64,000 nt of DNA from Cannabis sativa (Eukaryota > Streptophyta > Magnoliopsida > Rosales > Cannabaceae). Each line of letters starts with the position of its first letter. The first letter of the stretch is position 1. The stretch covers positions 22,028,136-22,092,135 of the forward strand of contig NC_083608.1 of the NCBI RefSeq assembly GCF_029168945.1. The letters run 5' to 3'. The position numbers and the translations under genes were made by a program. Below are positions 1-8,762 of this stretch, piece after piece. The notes beneath the pieces were generated by a model. It did no database searches. It was not told where the DNA came from and saw nothing but the letters and a program-made list of their open reading frames with translations.

Positions 1-757
1 AGAGAGGGAAACACACACAGAATACTTGAACATTCTAGAGAGAAAAAGCCTTTCCAGAAGTCTACGTATTGATAAGTTTTAATTTTGAAAGATTACAGGA
101 ATAGTTTCATGTTGGAATTTTTGTGAAATTGTATAAAAATAAAAAATGGGGTATGTGAAGTGATTGGAGTCCCACATGGAATAGATATAGTGCAAGTTTG
201 AGATTTTGGTATGAGCCCAAGGGTATCCAGTTTTGAGGAGATGAGTGAGGTGTCACTTAATTTTTTTTAAAGAAAAATTATTTAATTAAATAAAGATTTA
301 TTTATTTATTTATTTATTAATTAATTATTTAACGTTAAATGAAGTAGTAAAAAGCGATCAGTCAATGATCTGCTCTTCACTGCCATGTTCTTACTCCTCC
401 ACGACTAAATTACCGTTTGCTTACCGTTTAATTTTAGATCGACTTCTCTATATAAATCGTATCAGAACAACAGAAGAAAATAACTTTTTCAACATTAAAA
501 AAAATTCTTTCTTCCTAACCATTTTTCTCAAAGCAAAATTTAGGGTGTAATCGAGCGATATAGTTCGGTGCAGAACATATCGTATATGGAGACTGTTTTA
601 TCTTGGGAAAGTCGTGGTTGCAAGACTGTCGTGCACACTTCGAGTAGAGCCACGAAATGTCTTAAAGAAAGTGACATTGTCCGTGACTCAGCCAGAATGT
701 TCTATCGATAATTCGTTCCAGTTTCATTGTTTTTAAATTTGATTTAACAATTTTAAG
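1..757. other. AT-rich flank and probable leader/LTR of the decayed copia element
   Basis: No gene is seen. There is an ATTT-type simple repeat near 295-330 and a TATA-like TATATAAAT at about 449. The stretch just before the gag start at 758 probably contains the remains of the 5' LTR and leader of the copia element that follows, but no LTR boundary or primer binding site could be defined. Confidence 0.4.
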
Positions 758-1100
758 ATGTTCTGTTCTGCTATGGCTACTACTGATAAATTTTCTAGTT
801 CTGCTTCTAACGATATTAACAAGCCTTTCCGCTTTGAGGGATTACATTTTAAGTGATGGAAACAAAAGATGTTGTTCTACCTGATGATGAAGAAAGTCGC
901 TTTCGTTCTCACTACTCTGAAGCATGTCGTCTCCGAAGCTTCTACCAACAAGGATAAAGAGGCTGAACGCGAGAAGCATCAAAAAATTTGGACTCCTGGG
1001 TCAAAAACGACTTTCTATGTAAGAACTTTATTCTTAACGGTTTAGCTGGCGATCTGTATGACTACTATAATCAGATAAATCGACAAACGAAATTTGGGAT
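758..1100 (+). pseudogene. copia gag, N-terminal fragment
   Basis: Translation from the ATG at 758 gives a start like MFCSAMATTDKFSS followed by FRFEG, as in copia Gag proteins that bind the retrotransposon RNA. A TGA/TAA-type stop interrupts it after about 33 codons (after the GLHFK motif), and the frame changes again near 985. The tail reads LNGLAGDLYDYYN and then EIWD in a shifted frame, which is where copia Gag normally continues. The reading is cut at about 1100 by the LTR-like block starting TGTTAGG. Confidence 0.7.
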
Positions 1101-1741
1101 TGTTAGGCTATTTTTAGCCTATGTTTTGGATCTATTTTATGTGCGTTTTTCGCTGTGTTGGGACGGAATTACGCTTATTTTCTATGTTTTCAGGTTCTTT
1201 GGAATAAAAGAGGCCTCGGATGCAAAAATTCAGTAAAAGACGAGCTGAGCCAAGGAAAACGCAGAGTTTGAAGAAGTGCGCATATCTAGCCGCGGCTAGA
1301 CACATTTTGGTCGCGGCTAGACCACGAAATTAATAGGAAGTCCTGGGAGCTACAGTCGCCGCGGCGAGGGCTAGGGCCGCCGCGGCCATTTAAGAGATAC
1401 AGAGAGGTGCCTAATTTGCAATTATCTCGCCGCGGCAAGAGGAAGCTTGGCCGCAGCGAGATCCCGTACGGCCCAGGGGCAATTTCGTCCATCGAACCCT
1501 AAAAATTAGTTATAAATAGAAAACTGCGATTGAAAGTCAGGGGAAGCGATTTGGAACCCTAAAACACAGCAGAAAGTGGCAGGAAGAGCAGAGTGATTCA
1601 AAGTGAAGATCCAGAATTCATCCACCAACAGTTTCTTTCTCTATTCCTCTTTAATTTCTTTATGTTGAATATTGCTATAGGAATGGTTATGGATTTGTTT
1701 CTGAACTAAATTTCCCATTTAGGGAGGATGATGATTGTTCT
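1101..1741 (+). repeat. 5' part of an LTR of an unidentified family, with CCGCGG palindromes
   Basis: The block starts with TGTTAGGC directly after the gag fragment. It is much more GC-rich than its surroundings near 1280-1480 and repeats the words GCCGCGGC and CTAGCCGCGGCTAG. A TATAAATAG box at about 1511 fits an LTR promoter. It has no LTR 3' end of its own: at about 1741 it passes into sequence related to another LTR. The LTR nature is inferred from the TG start and TATA box; the family (perhaps gypsy) is a guess. Confidence 0.5.
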
Positions 1742-2617
1742 ATGCGTGGATGCAACAAGGAATTAATAAGTCAGTATATTTACTTGGTAAATTCTTGATT
1801 TGCTTATTGGAAGCTCGGTCATATAGGCCCATGGTCCCCATACTAGTTTAGACCATACTGCTTGTAAGAGACTCTAGGTTTTATTTATTAATTAAGAGAC
1901 TTTATATGTCTAATTAATAAATATATTAAATGACAATATTATTTAATAATTAATTTTTAGTTATTAAATAATCAGAATTGACATTTAAGTGGTTAAATTG
2001 AAAAATTGGCGTTTTTGAGAAAATAGAATGGAAAAATGACAAAATGGCAAAATTGCAAAGTAGGGCCCAATCCACATCCTATGGCCGGCCACACTAAGAA
2101 TTTACCATTTATTTTTCTATTATTTTAATGTCAAATAAATCTAACCTAAACCTAGGTGGTTACCTATAAATAGGTAGTGATGGCTTCAGGAAAAAGATGA
2201 TGCATCTCATTCCTTCAGAGAAAAATTCTAAGCCTTCTACCTATACCCTAGTTGCCACTCTCTACCTCTCTTTTCTTCTTCAATTATTCAACCTTGAGTG
2301 ATAGAGTGAGTGCCCACACACATCAAGTGGTATCTCAATCATAGTGTGTAAGACTGTGAAGAATCCAATCAACAAGAAAGAGAATCAGACTCAAGAAGGA
2401 GAGAAAGAGATCCAGGTTCAGATCTTGGTGATGCTTTGCTACAGAAAGGAATCAAGGGCTAGAGATCTGAACGGAAGGAGTCATTATATTCCGCTGCACC
2501 CAATGTAAGGTTTTTTTTAACCCTTATGTGTTTATTTCATTATTTTAGAATTCATATTAGGATGTTAATGAAACATACTTGTTAGTAAATCTAGATCATG
2601 GTAAAATATTTCCAACA
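1742..2617 (+). repeat. 3' part of an LTR related to the solo LTR at 21747-23589
   Basis: From about 1745 the sequence matches, with scattered differences, the second half of the solo LTR at about 22662-23589. Both share AAGGAATTAATAAGT, GAAGCTCGGT, CCCATGGTCCCCATACTAG, a TATAAATAG box and the terminal ATATTTCCAACA. It ends at 2617, after which copia gag coding resumes. Its 5' half is absent and replaced by the unrelated block upstream. Confidence 0.75.
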
Positions 2618-3420
2618 GGAGGAAGCGAGAAAACAAGACTAGAAAGATGAAGTGCTTGTTGTTTCAAACAACAACACTAAGAAGTCCACACCAGTGGTTC
2701 TGAAGCCTAATGGCAAAAATTTCAAGAGTCAGAACCGCAACTCAAATTCCAATTCTAACCACAACAACCCTTCTCGTAACAATAATCAGAGTTGGAACCA
2801 CAATAGTAACCAACATGGAAGGTAGCCACCTCCACATAAACAGAATGACCCCGCACAGTTTCTGTGTTATAACTGTAACAAGCCGGATCATATGGCACAA
2901 AAGTGTTGAAACAAGCCTAGCACTGCTCCGCAGGCTAACTTGACTGAAGAAGCTTTTACAGCTATGATTTTTGAGATCAACATGATTGGTGGATCAGAAG
3001 GGTGGTGGGTAGACACTGGCGCATCTCGCCATGTCTTTTGTGATCGTGCTATGTTTAAGACATACATTGTTGTTGATGACAAGAAAGTGTTGTTGGGAGA
3101 CTACCACACCACTATTATTGCTGGAACTGGAAACGTGGAGCTAAAGTTTACCTCAGGAAGGACCTTATTGCTTAAAGATGTAATGCATACTCCCGAGATG
3201 AGAAAGAATCTAGTTTCCAGTTTTTTGCTTAACAAGCCTGGGTTTACTCAAATAATTGGGGTTGATTTGTACACCTTCACTAAGAATAGTACTTTTGTGG
3301 GGAAGGATTATGCTATTGATGGAATGCTTAAATTAAATATTGAATTTGATAAAGTATCTTCTTCTGCTTACATGTTGTGTGATTTTAGTATTTAGCATTC
3401 TAGACTTTGTCATGTTAATA
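2618..3420 (+). pseudogene. copia gag zinc knuckle and aspartic protease fragment
   Basis: The continuing copia frame shows an Asn-rich linker, then the CCHC knuckle CYNCNKPDHMAQKC (about 2868-2909), then, after a stop, an open stretch from 2940 to 3395 with the protease motif WWVDTGASRHVF. The D-T-G catalytic triad is intact here. The domain ends with the KNLVSS motif and a stop at 3393-3395; the next codons resemble the HARLCHVNK start of the GAG-pre-integrase domain before the TRIM insertion at 3427. The fragment is non-functional because of in-frame stops on both sides. Confidence 0.8.
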
Positions 3421-3426
3421 AATGTA

Positions 3427-3863
3427 TGTAATGCCCTGACCCTCAGGGACGCCACGTGTGTGCTTTTATAAACTTATTATCACTAATCTATAAATTTTGG
3501 AAAAGTGTGGTTTAATTTAAATCTTTAATTAAATTCAAAATAAAGACTTCCATTTTATATATAAAAAAAAATCTTTTTACAATAGATTACATTTCCAAAC
3601 ATAGAAAGGAATTCGATCCTGCTTCTCAGAAGCCAAGACCCCACGACTGATATGTACATTGCTGGGAGACCTCTGACTCATGACCGAACACAGCTTCTAA
3701 CTTCCTTACCTGCCCCACGAAGCACCCGTGAGTCACAATGACTCAGCAAGAAAAGCTACTATATAAAATCATAGAAAGTGCCAGCAATTTTTATTACAAT
3801 GTAATATATATACCAATAGGTCATACAGACTCAAGGCGCATAAATAACTTAATGTCTAGGAGA
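3427..3863 (+). repeat. Left arm of a long inverted repeat
   Basis: The arm pairs with 4845-5306. Reading the right arm in reverse complement gives TGTAACGCCCTGATCCTCAG at the outer end and the same order of words throughout, including GACGCCACGTGTG, GGTTTAATTTAAATC, AGAAGCCAAGACCCC and GACTCAAGGCGCATAAATA. A few mismatches and a small gap (TAATAGTATTT on the right) are visible. The spacer of about 980 bp contains short tandem repeats. Confidence 0.85.
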
Positions 3864-3965
3864 GCACACTTATTATGTAATCAAGTATATTGATAGTTAT
3901 TTATAATCAACAATCTCTGTGTTTCATACAACCTCCTAAACATTTATCATTATAAATACTCACCT

Positions 3966-4145
3966 TCAGTGCTTCATAAAACACTCTAATTCACACATTA
4001 CCATAACTCCATAATCTGAGTGCTTCATAAAGCACTCTAATTCACGCATTACCATAATTCCATAATCTCAGTGCTTCATAAAGCACTCTAATTCACGCAT
4101 TACCATAATTCCATAATCTCAGTGCTTCATAAAGCACTCTAATCT
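3966..4145 (+). repeat. Tandem repeat, about 51-bp unit, three to four copies
   Basis: Units begin AGTGCTTCATAAAGCACTCT and carry TTCACGCATTACCATAA. The second and third complete units are nearly identical. Each unit contains the short palindrome AGTGCTT...AAGCACT. They lie between the inverted arms of the composite element. Confidence 0.85.
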
Positions 4146-4469
4146 TACATCTCTATAAGCACGAATTCTTACATTTCGTGAGTCACTAAGATTCTGCAAG
4201 AAAAGAAACTAATTTCTTAAGCAATATAAAAATCCATTCATTCACATTATAACAAAGATATATCCAATTACAAATCATCACATAATAACATGCTTAAGTC
4301 ATTTCACAACTTCGTAATCACACAATACTGGTACTTTATAAAGTACCCTTACCACTCGTTAACCACGAGCTACTTATGTCACTATCGTTGCCTGATACAG
4401 CAAACGATAAGTAAGAAACCTATCCGCGGTTTCAGGAGTAATTACTCATAACGGTAATGACTGTATCTT

Positions 4470-4595
4470 TTACTCGATCATAATCGAGTCACAACGATAA
4501 TAATCGGTTCATATCATTACCCTCGATTATAATCGAGTCTCAACGATGATAATCGTTTCCAATTATTTCCCTCGATCATAATCGAGTCACAACCA
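4470..4595 (+). repeat. Tandem repeat with CTCGAT(T/C)ATAATCGAG palindromes
   Basis: Three copies of a palindrome of the form CTCGATNATAATCGAGTC, each followed by ACAACGATNATAATCG or a close variant, occur at roughly 55-bp spacing inside the spacer of the inverted repeat. No function can be assigned. Confidence 0.7.
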
Positions 4596-4844
4596 ATACA
4601 TAACGTTAACCTCGATTAAGATTAAATCACAACAACCTATACCAAGATTTTCAATCTTAATTGATAATGTAATAATCATAATATTAACCTTATACAGTAT
4701 TTAATACTTTTCTTACCTTAGTTCAGAACCTCAAGCGTACGGGCCGACTTGAGTGGAAAATAAGCTAGGCAATCCCGGTCCTATGTCACAACAACCAAAA
4801 CTCAATAAAAACCTTAATCAAATTTCTGATAATCGACTCCAATT

Positions 4845-5306
4845 CTCCTAGACATTAAGTTATTTATGCGCCTTGAGTATGTATGACCTATTGGTATATA
4901 TATTACATTATAATGAAATTTGCTGGCACTTTCTATGATTTTATATAGTAGCTTTTCTTGCTGAGTCATTGTGACTCACAGGTGCTTCGTGGTGCAGGTA
5001 AGGAAGTTAGAAGCTGTGTTCGGCCATGAGTCAGAGGTCTCCCAGAAATGTACATATCAGCCGTGGGGTCTTGGCTTCTGAGAAGCAAGATCGAATTCCT
5101 TTCTATATTTGGAAATGTAATCTATTGTAAAAAGATTTTTTTTTTATATATAAACAGGGGATCCCTAATAGTATTTAAAATGGAAGTCTTTATTTTGAAT
5201 TTAATTAAAGATTTAAATTAAACCACACTTTTCCAAAATTTAAAGATTAGTGATAATAAGTTTATAAAAGCACACACGTGGCGTCCCTGAGGATCAGGGC
5301 GTTACA
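4845..5306 (-). repeat. Right arm of the long inverted repeat
   Basis: This is the partner of 3427-3863. It ends GGATCAGGGCGTTACA at 5306, three bases before the primer binding site TGGTATCAGAGCC. An LTR normally ends at exactly this distance from its primer binding site, so this segment occupies the place of a 5' LTR end. Confidence 0.85.
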
Positions 5307-5378
5307 ACATGGTATCAGAGCCTTGACCCAGCCGAAAGTGTGGTCGACGAGGACGTTGGACCCCATAAGGGGGGTGAT

Positions 5379-5811
5379 TGTGACAGTCAGTAGTCCCGTG
5401 ATCTGTAAGGGGAAATATCGGGTAAGCTGTACAATCCCAAATCGCCTGGGGAAGGTCAAGTGGGATGATTCTGAGGCTGTGTGGGTATGGGACTACAAAG
5501 TTGAAGAGAGCTTAAATGGATTGATTGGTACTACCTATATTAACAAAGTGCATCTTGTTTTTCGGTAGCCCATCTCGAAAGAACTCCACAGTTAAGCGTG
5601 CTTGACCTGGGGCAATTTCAGGATGGGTGACCTCCTGGGAAGTTTTCCCAGGAAGCGTGCGAGTGAGGACAAAGCACGCTGGAAACACTCGTGTTGGTCT
5701 GTAGGGTCAGTCATCAGTCCATGAAGCAGCCAGAGTGACGTACTCGTGTATAAGAGCCATTCATTCCGTGGGTGTAAGGGCCCAATGGAGGCTTGAAGCG
5801 GGGACGTTACA
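5379..5811 (+). repeat. 3' LTR of the TRIM with 5S rRNA-derived segment
   Basis: The LTR begins TGTGACAGTC and ends GACGTTACA. Positions 5568-5653 read like plant 5S rRNA: CCCATC..GAACTCC..CAGTTAAGCGTGCTTG, then AGGATGGGTGACCTCCTGGGAAG. The last two correspond to box A (about 5590-5604) and box C (5620-5642) of the internal RNA polymerase III promoter. The segment between them has diverged. This combination is known from Cassandra elements. It is not a working 5S gene: the 5' third of 5S is unrecognisable. Confidence 0.75.
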
Positions 5812-5816
5812 ATGTA

Positions 5817-6480
5817 TCATTAAGAACACGAGTAATATTGGCTTAATCCCGAAAATACAGAAAAAGATTTTGAAAAATGTGTTTTTTGTATTCAAGTAAA
5901 ATAACTAAGACACCACATAAATCAGTTGCTAAAGAAATTGAACCTTTAGACCTGATACATTCTGATATATGTGAACTTGATGGAACGCTAACCAGAAATG
6001 GTAAATGTTATTTTATTACATTCATAGATGATTATTCTGATTTTACTTATGTGTACTTGACGAAAAATAAAAATAATGCACTTGACATGTTCAAACTATT
6101 TGTGGCTGAAATTGAGAATCAATTTAATAAGAAAATAAAAATGCTTCGTAGTGATAGAGGAACTGAATATGAATCGAACTTGTTTATTGAATTTTATAAT
6201 TCACATGGTATGATACACGAAAGGACTGCACCATATTCACTTGAAATGAATGGTAAAGCAGAAAGAAAAAATAGAACCTTTACTGAATTAGTTATGGCTA
6301 TTTTGTTAAATTCTGGTGCTGCATCTCACTGGTGGGGTAAAATTTTATTAATTGTTTGTTATATTCTGAATAGAGTTCCTAAATCTAAGAGCGAAACTTC
6401 ACCTTATGAGATCTTGAAAAATAGGCAACTAAATGTGTCTTATTTTAGAACCCAGGGATGTTTAGCTTATGTAAAAAATT
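5817..6480 (+). pseudogene. copia integrase fragment
   Basis: After the TRIM the copia frame resumes with IKNTSNIGLIPK in a shifted frame, then an open stretch beginning near 5877 continues to the stop at 6480. The integrase core is recognisable: HSDICELDG (first Asp), then FIDDYSD, then RSDRGTEY (second Asp) and PYSLEMNGKAERKNRT (Glu). The conserved WWG and LNRVP motifs follow, and the frame stops at CLAYVKN, where the integrase C-terminal part should continue. A catalytic D-D-E set is present but the element lacks reverse transcriptase, so it is not functional. Confidence 0.85.
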
Positions 6481-7392
6481 AGGCAGCTAAATGTATCTTC
6501 TTCAAATTATTAATAGGCAGTACAACTTTTACATATTAAATTTTGTCGATCTTCTATGTCATAGGTTTGACAGTTAGTATCCAAAATTCATGTTTAGTTG
6601 ACTAGCAACAATTTTTACTATGGAATTACCGACCAGTATAGTACAAATTCTCATAAAGATACTATTTGGGATTGGAACTTATCTCAACTTAACTCCTTCG
6701 ATCTTTACATGATCACTGGTTCTAAAGAATTTAGTAACTATCATAGCAATCTCCCCTTGCCTAGACCCTCTAAAAATAATTTAGGTGGGAGTTATGTCCT
6801 CGCCACTATTATTGTTATCCTTGCTTTTTAGAATTTACATTTTTCTCTATTTTAAATTTACAGATATGGATCTTAAAGTGGACTTTGAGGTAGCACTCAA
6901 CAATCCAACTAATCCTGTAAAAAGAGGAAAGAAGCGAGCATCTTCTTCCACGGATGGCTCTTCCAAGCAGCCTAATGTTCCTAAAAAAAAAGGAAGGTTG
7001 ATACCAAGGCAACTTCTCCTCCTCCTCCATCTACCACTAAGACAGTTCTTATTGTCGAGGTCCCCTCATCCCCAAAGAAGGTCGTTGAAAACCCGACTCA
7101 AGATAAAGGAAAACGTGTGATCTAAGATCCTTGTAAGGTTACCTTTAACCCTGAGTTTCTTGAGGTATAGCTTCTCGATCCCACCCTTCCCCTTCCCCAC
7201 AAAGCAGGCGTTTCGGGAGCAAAGGCTTGCTCTGGTTTTATTACCCAAGAAAGTCGTTACTTTGTAATTATGTGAAGGACGATTGGGAGCTTATCAATTA
7301 TGGCTCATCTTTAGATCTTCTCAACTAAAGTGAAGGATTGATGTTCTCTGTAAGTCACTTATCCCTTTATTCATACGTGAAAATTTTCTTTT

Positions 7393-7520
<128 letters not shown>

Positions 7521-7578
7521 TTGTACTAATCCTCGTCTATTTTTCTCTTTTTTATTTAGGCGGCTCTAAAGGCAAGCG

Positions 7579-8113
7579 TTGGCTTCTAATCCCACCAACA
7601 GAATACCACTCGTCTTACACCTTGAACTTAACGAGGCTCTTAAGACATGTGAAGCTTTATCGTCTGAAAGGGATTCTACAGTTGGGGAGAAAGATAAATT
7701 TAAAAGTCAAGTCAACGATCTTCAGACTGAAATCCAAGAAAAAAATTCAAGGATTAAAACTTTGGAACGGAGCTTGAAGGAAGTTACTAAGAAAGTCAAG
7801 AAAGACCTGGCTGATAAAGCAGAAGATGCCAAGAGGAGAGTTAAGGATATGGCCCAAAAATCTCTTTTTAAAGTTTGGCAAAGCAAAAAAAAGTGTTAGT
7901 CTTAGATTCTTAAAGCCAAATGTAGCAAAGAGTGTGGCCATTTTTAGGAATATGGAAAAGGAAGAAATTGTTAAGGAGAAGATTCGACAAGCTGTAGAAG
8001 AGATTGGGGAGATCGAGAATGAAGCTGAACAAGTGGTGGCTGAGGCTAATAAGGAAGTTGAAGAAGAAGAAGAAGAAGATATTTACTATAAGTCTCATGC
8101 GAATGAGGCTTAG
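7579..8113 (+). pseudogene. Coiled-coil protein remnant with acidic tail
   Basis: The frame 7579-7899 is rich in Glu and Lys with heptad-like spacing (LQTEIQEKNSRIKTLERSL) and breaks at a stop near 7897. It then continues in the next frame, to an acidic tail rich in Glu (about 8056-8080) and a stop at 8111-8113. One single-base shift in an A-run near 7885-7895 would explain the break. There is no ATG at the upstream end, so this is a downstream exon or a fragment. The family is not recognised. Confidence 0.45.
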
Positions 8114-8509
8114 TTTTTTTTTTTTAATTATGGCCTGCCAAGACAATTATTCTTGGTTTATTCTAAGTATTTAATTATATATTTGACAATCTTTGCCTGA
8201 TTTGGGTGGCTAATCAGGTTATATTTTAATATTATATTCCTTCCTTTCTTTTCTCGAGAAGACGTAGTTGAGTTTAGTCATTTAACAAAGCTTTCATATT
8301 CATCATTTTTTCCAAGTCACACAATTAGTTTAGTTTTTCATATTCATATCAAATAATTTTTTCCAAGGCATCAAATTGACACCCCTATCTTGAGGGGAGA
8401 TGATAAGCTAAACATTTAAAGATTAGTTAGAAATTAGTTTTGGTGAAAACACTTCGTATAATTTTTTTTTTCTATTATGCTTCTTTATTAGTTCTAATTT
8501 TCCTGTAAT

Positions 8510-8524
8510 AACCTTCTCCATATA
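8510..8524 (+). repeat. Left target-site duplication of the LINE
   Basis: AACCTTCTCCATATA here is repeated exactly at 14944-14958 after the poly(A) tail, so the LINE between them inserted as a full unit. Confidence 0.92.
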
Positions 8525-8762
8525 GGGTTAGACTCTTTTTTCTCTCAAGTGAGAGTGTTGGAACTTCCAACTTGACTTGATGTCAAATCACTAAACCTAC
8601 TGTTCTTATGCCTTTCAACCGTTGTGGCCACCTTAACTTCTGTGTTTTCAAATCAATGCTTTTTGCCCCATAATCCTATTACACTTTACTGCATACTGAA
8701 CCTTCCTTTTAAGTCTTTTGTCTTCAAAGTAAAGTCAAGTTTTGTCCTTTCTTCATTAAGTT

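Larger units (their letters stand above)
3427..5811 (+). mobile_element. Composite TRIM-like (Cassandra-like) element with 5-bp target duplication
   Basis: The unit starts TGTAATGCCC and ends GGGGACGTTACA, and is flanked on both sides by ATGTA (3422-3426 and 5812-5816), a 5-bp duplication inside the copia GAG-pre-integrase region. In order it holds a 1.88-kb segment with long inverted arms, a primer binding site TGGTATCAGAGCC (5310-5322), about 70 bp of internal DNA, a purine tract AAGGGGGGTGA just before 5379, and a 3' LTR (5379-5811) containing a 5S-rRNA-like stretch. That PBS, tiny interior, PPT and 5S-in-LTR order is that of Cassandra TRIMs. The 5' segment is unlike the 3' LTR, which is odd. 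No coding capacity is present. Confidence 0.7.
758..6480 (+). mobile_element. Decayed Ty1-copia retrotransposon, split by nested insertions
   Basis: Pieces of one copia polyprotein appear in order on the plus strand: gag N-terminus (758-1100), gag zinc knuckle and protease (2618-3420), and GAG-pre-integrase plus integrase core (5817-6480). They are separated by a chimeric LTR block (1101-2617) and a composite TRIM-like element (3427-5811). Reverse transcriptase, RNase H and a 3' LTR are missing after 6480. Several stops and frameshifts break the reading frame, so the element is dead. The element order and collinearity are seen directly; family assignment comes from the protease WWVDTGAS motif and integrase motifs. 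Confidence 0.85.

Noticed and set aside
365..550. Short plus-strand open frame of 61 codons
   Set aside because: Ser/Phe-rich, no homology recognised, in AT-rich flank; chance ORF.
1286..1492. Minus-strand frame through the CCGCGG block
   Set aside because: Composition follows the palindromic GC repeat of the LTR; no domain.
3966..4145. Direct repeats that look array-like
   Set aside because: The units abut as a tandem repeat without unique spacers and lie in a eukaryotic transposon; not CRISPR.
5278..5568. Open frame across the TRIM primer binding site and LTR
   Set aside because: It runs through PBS, PPT and 5S-like sequence; non-coding element.
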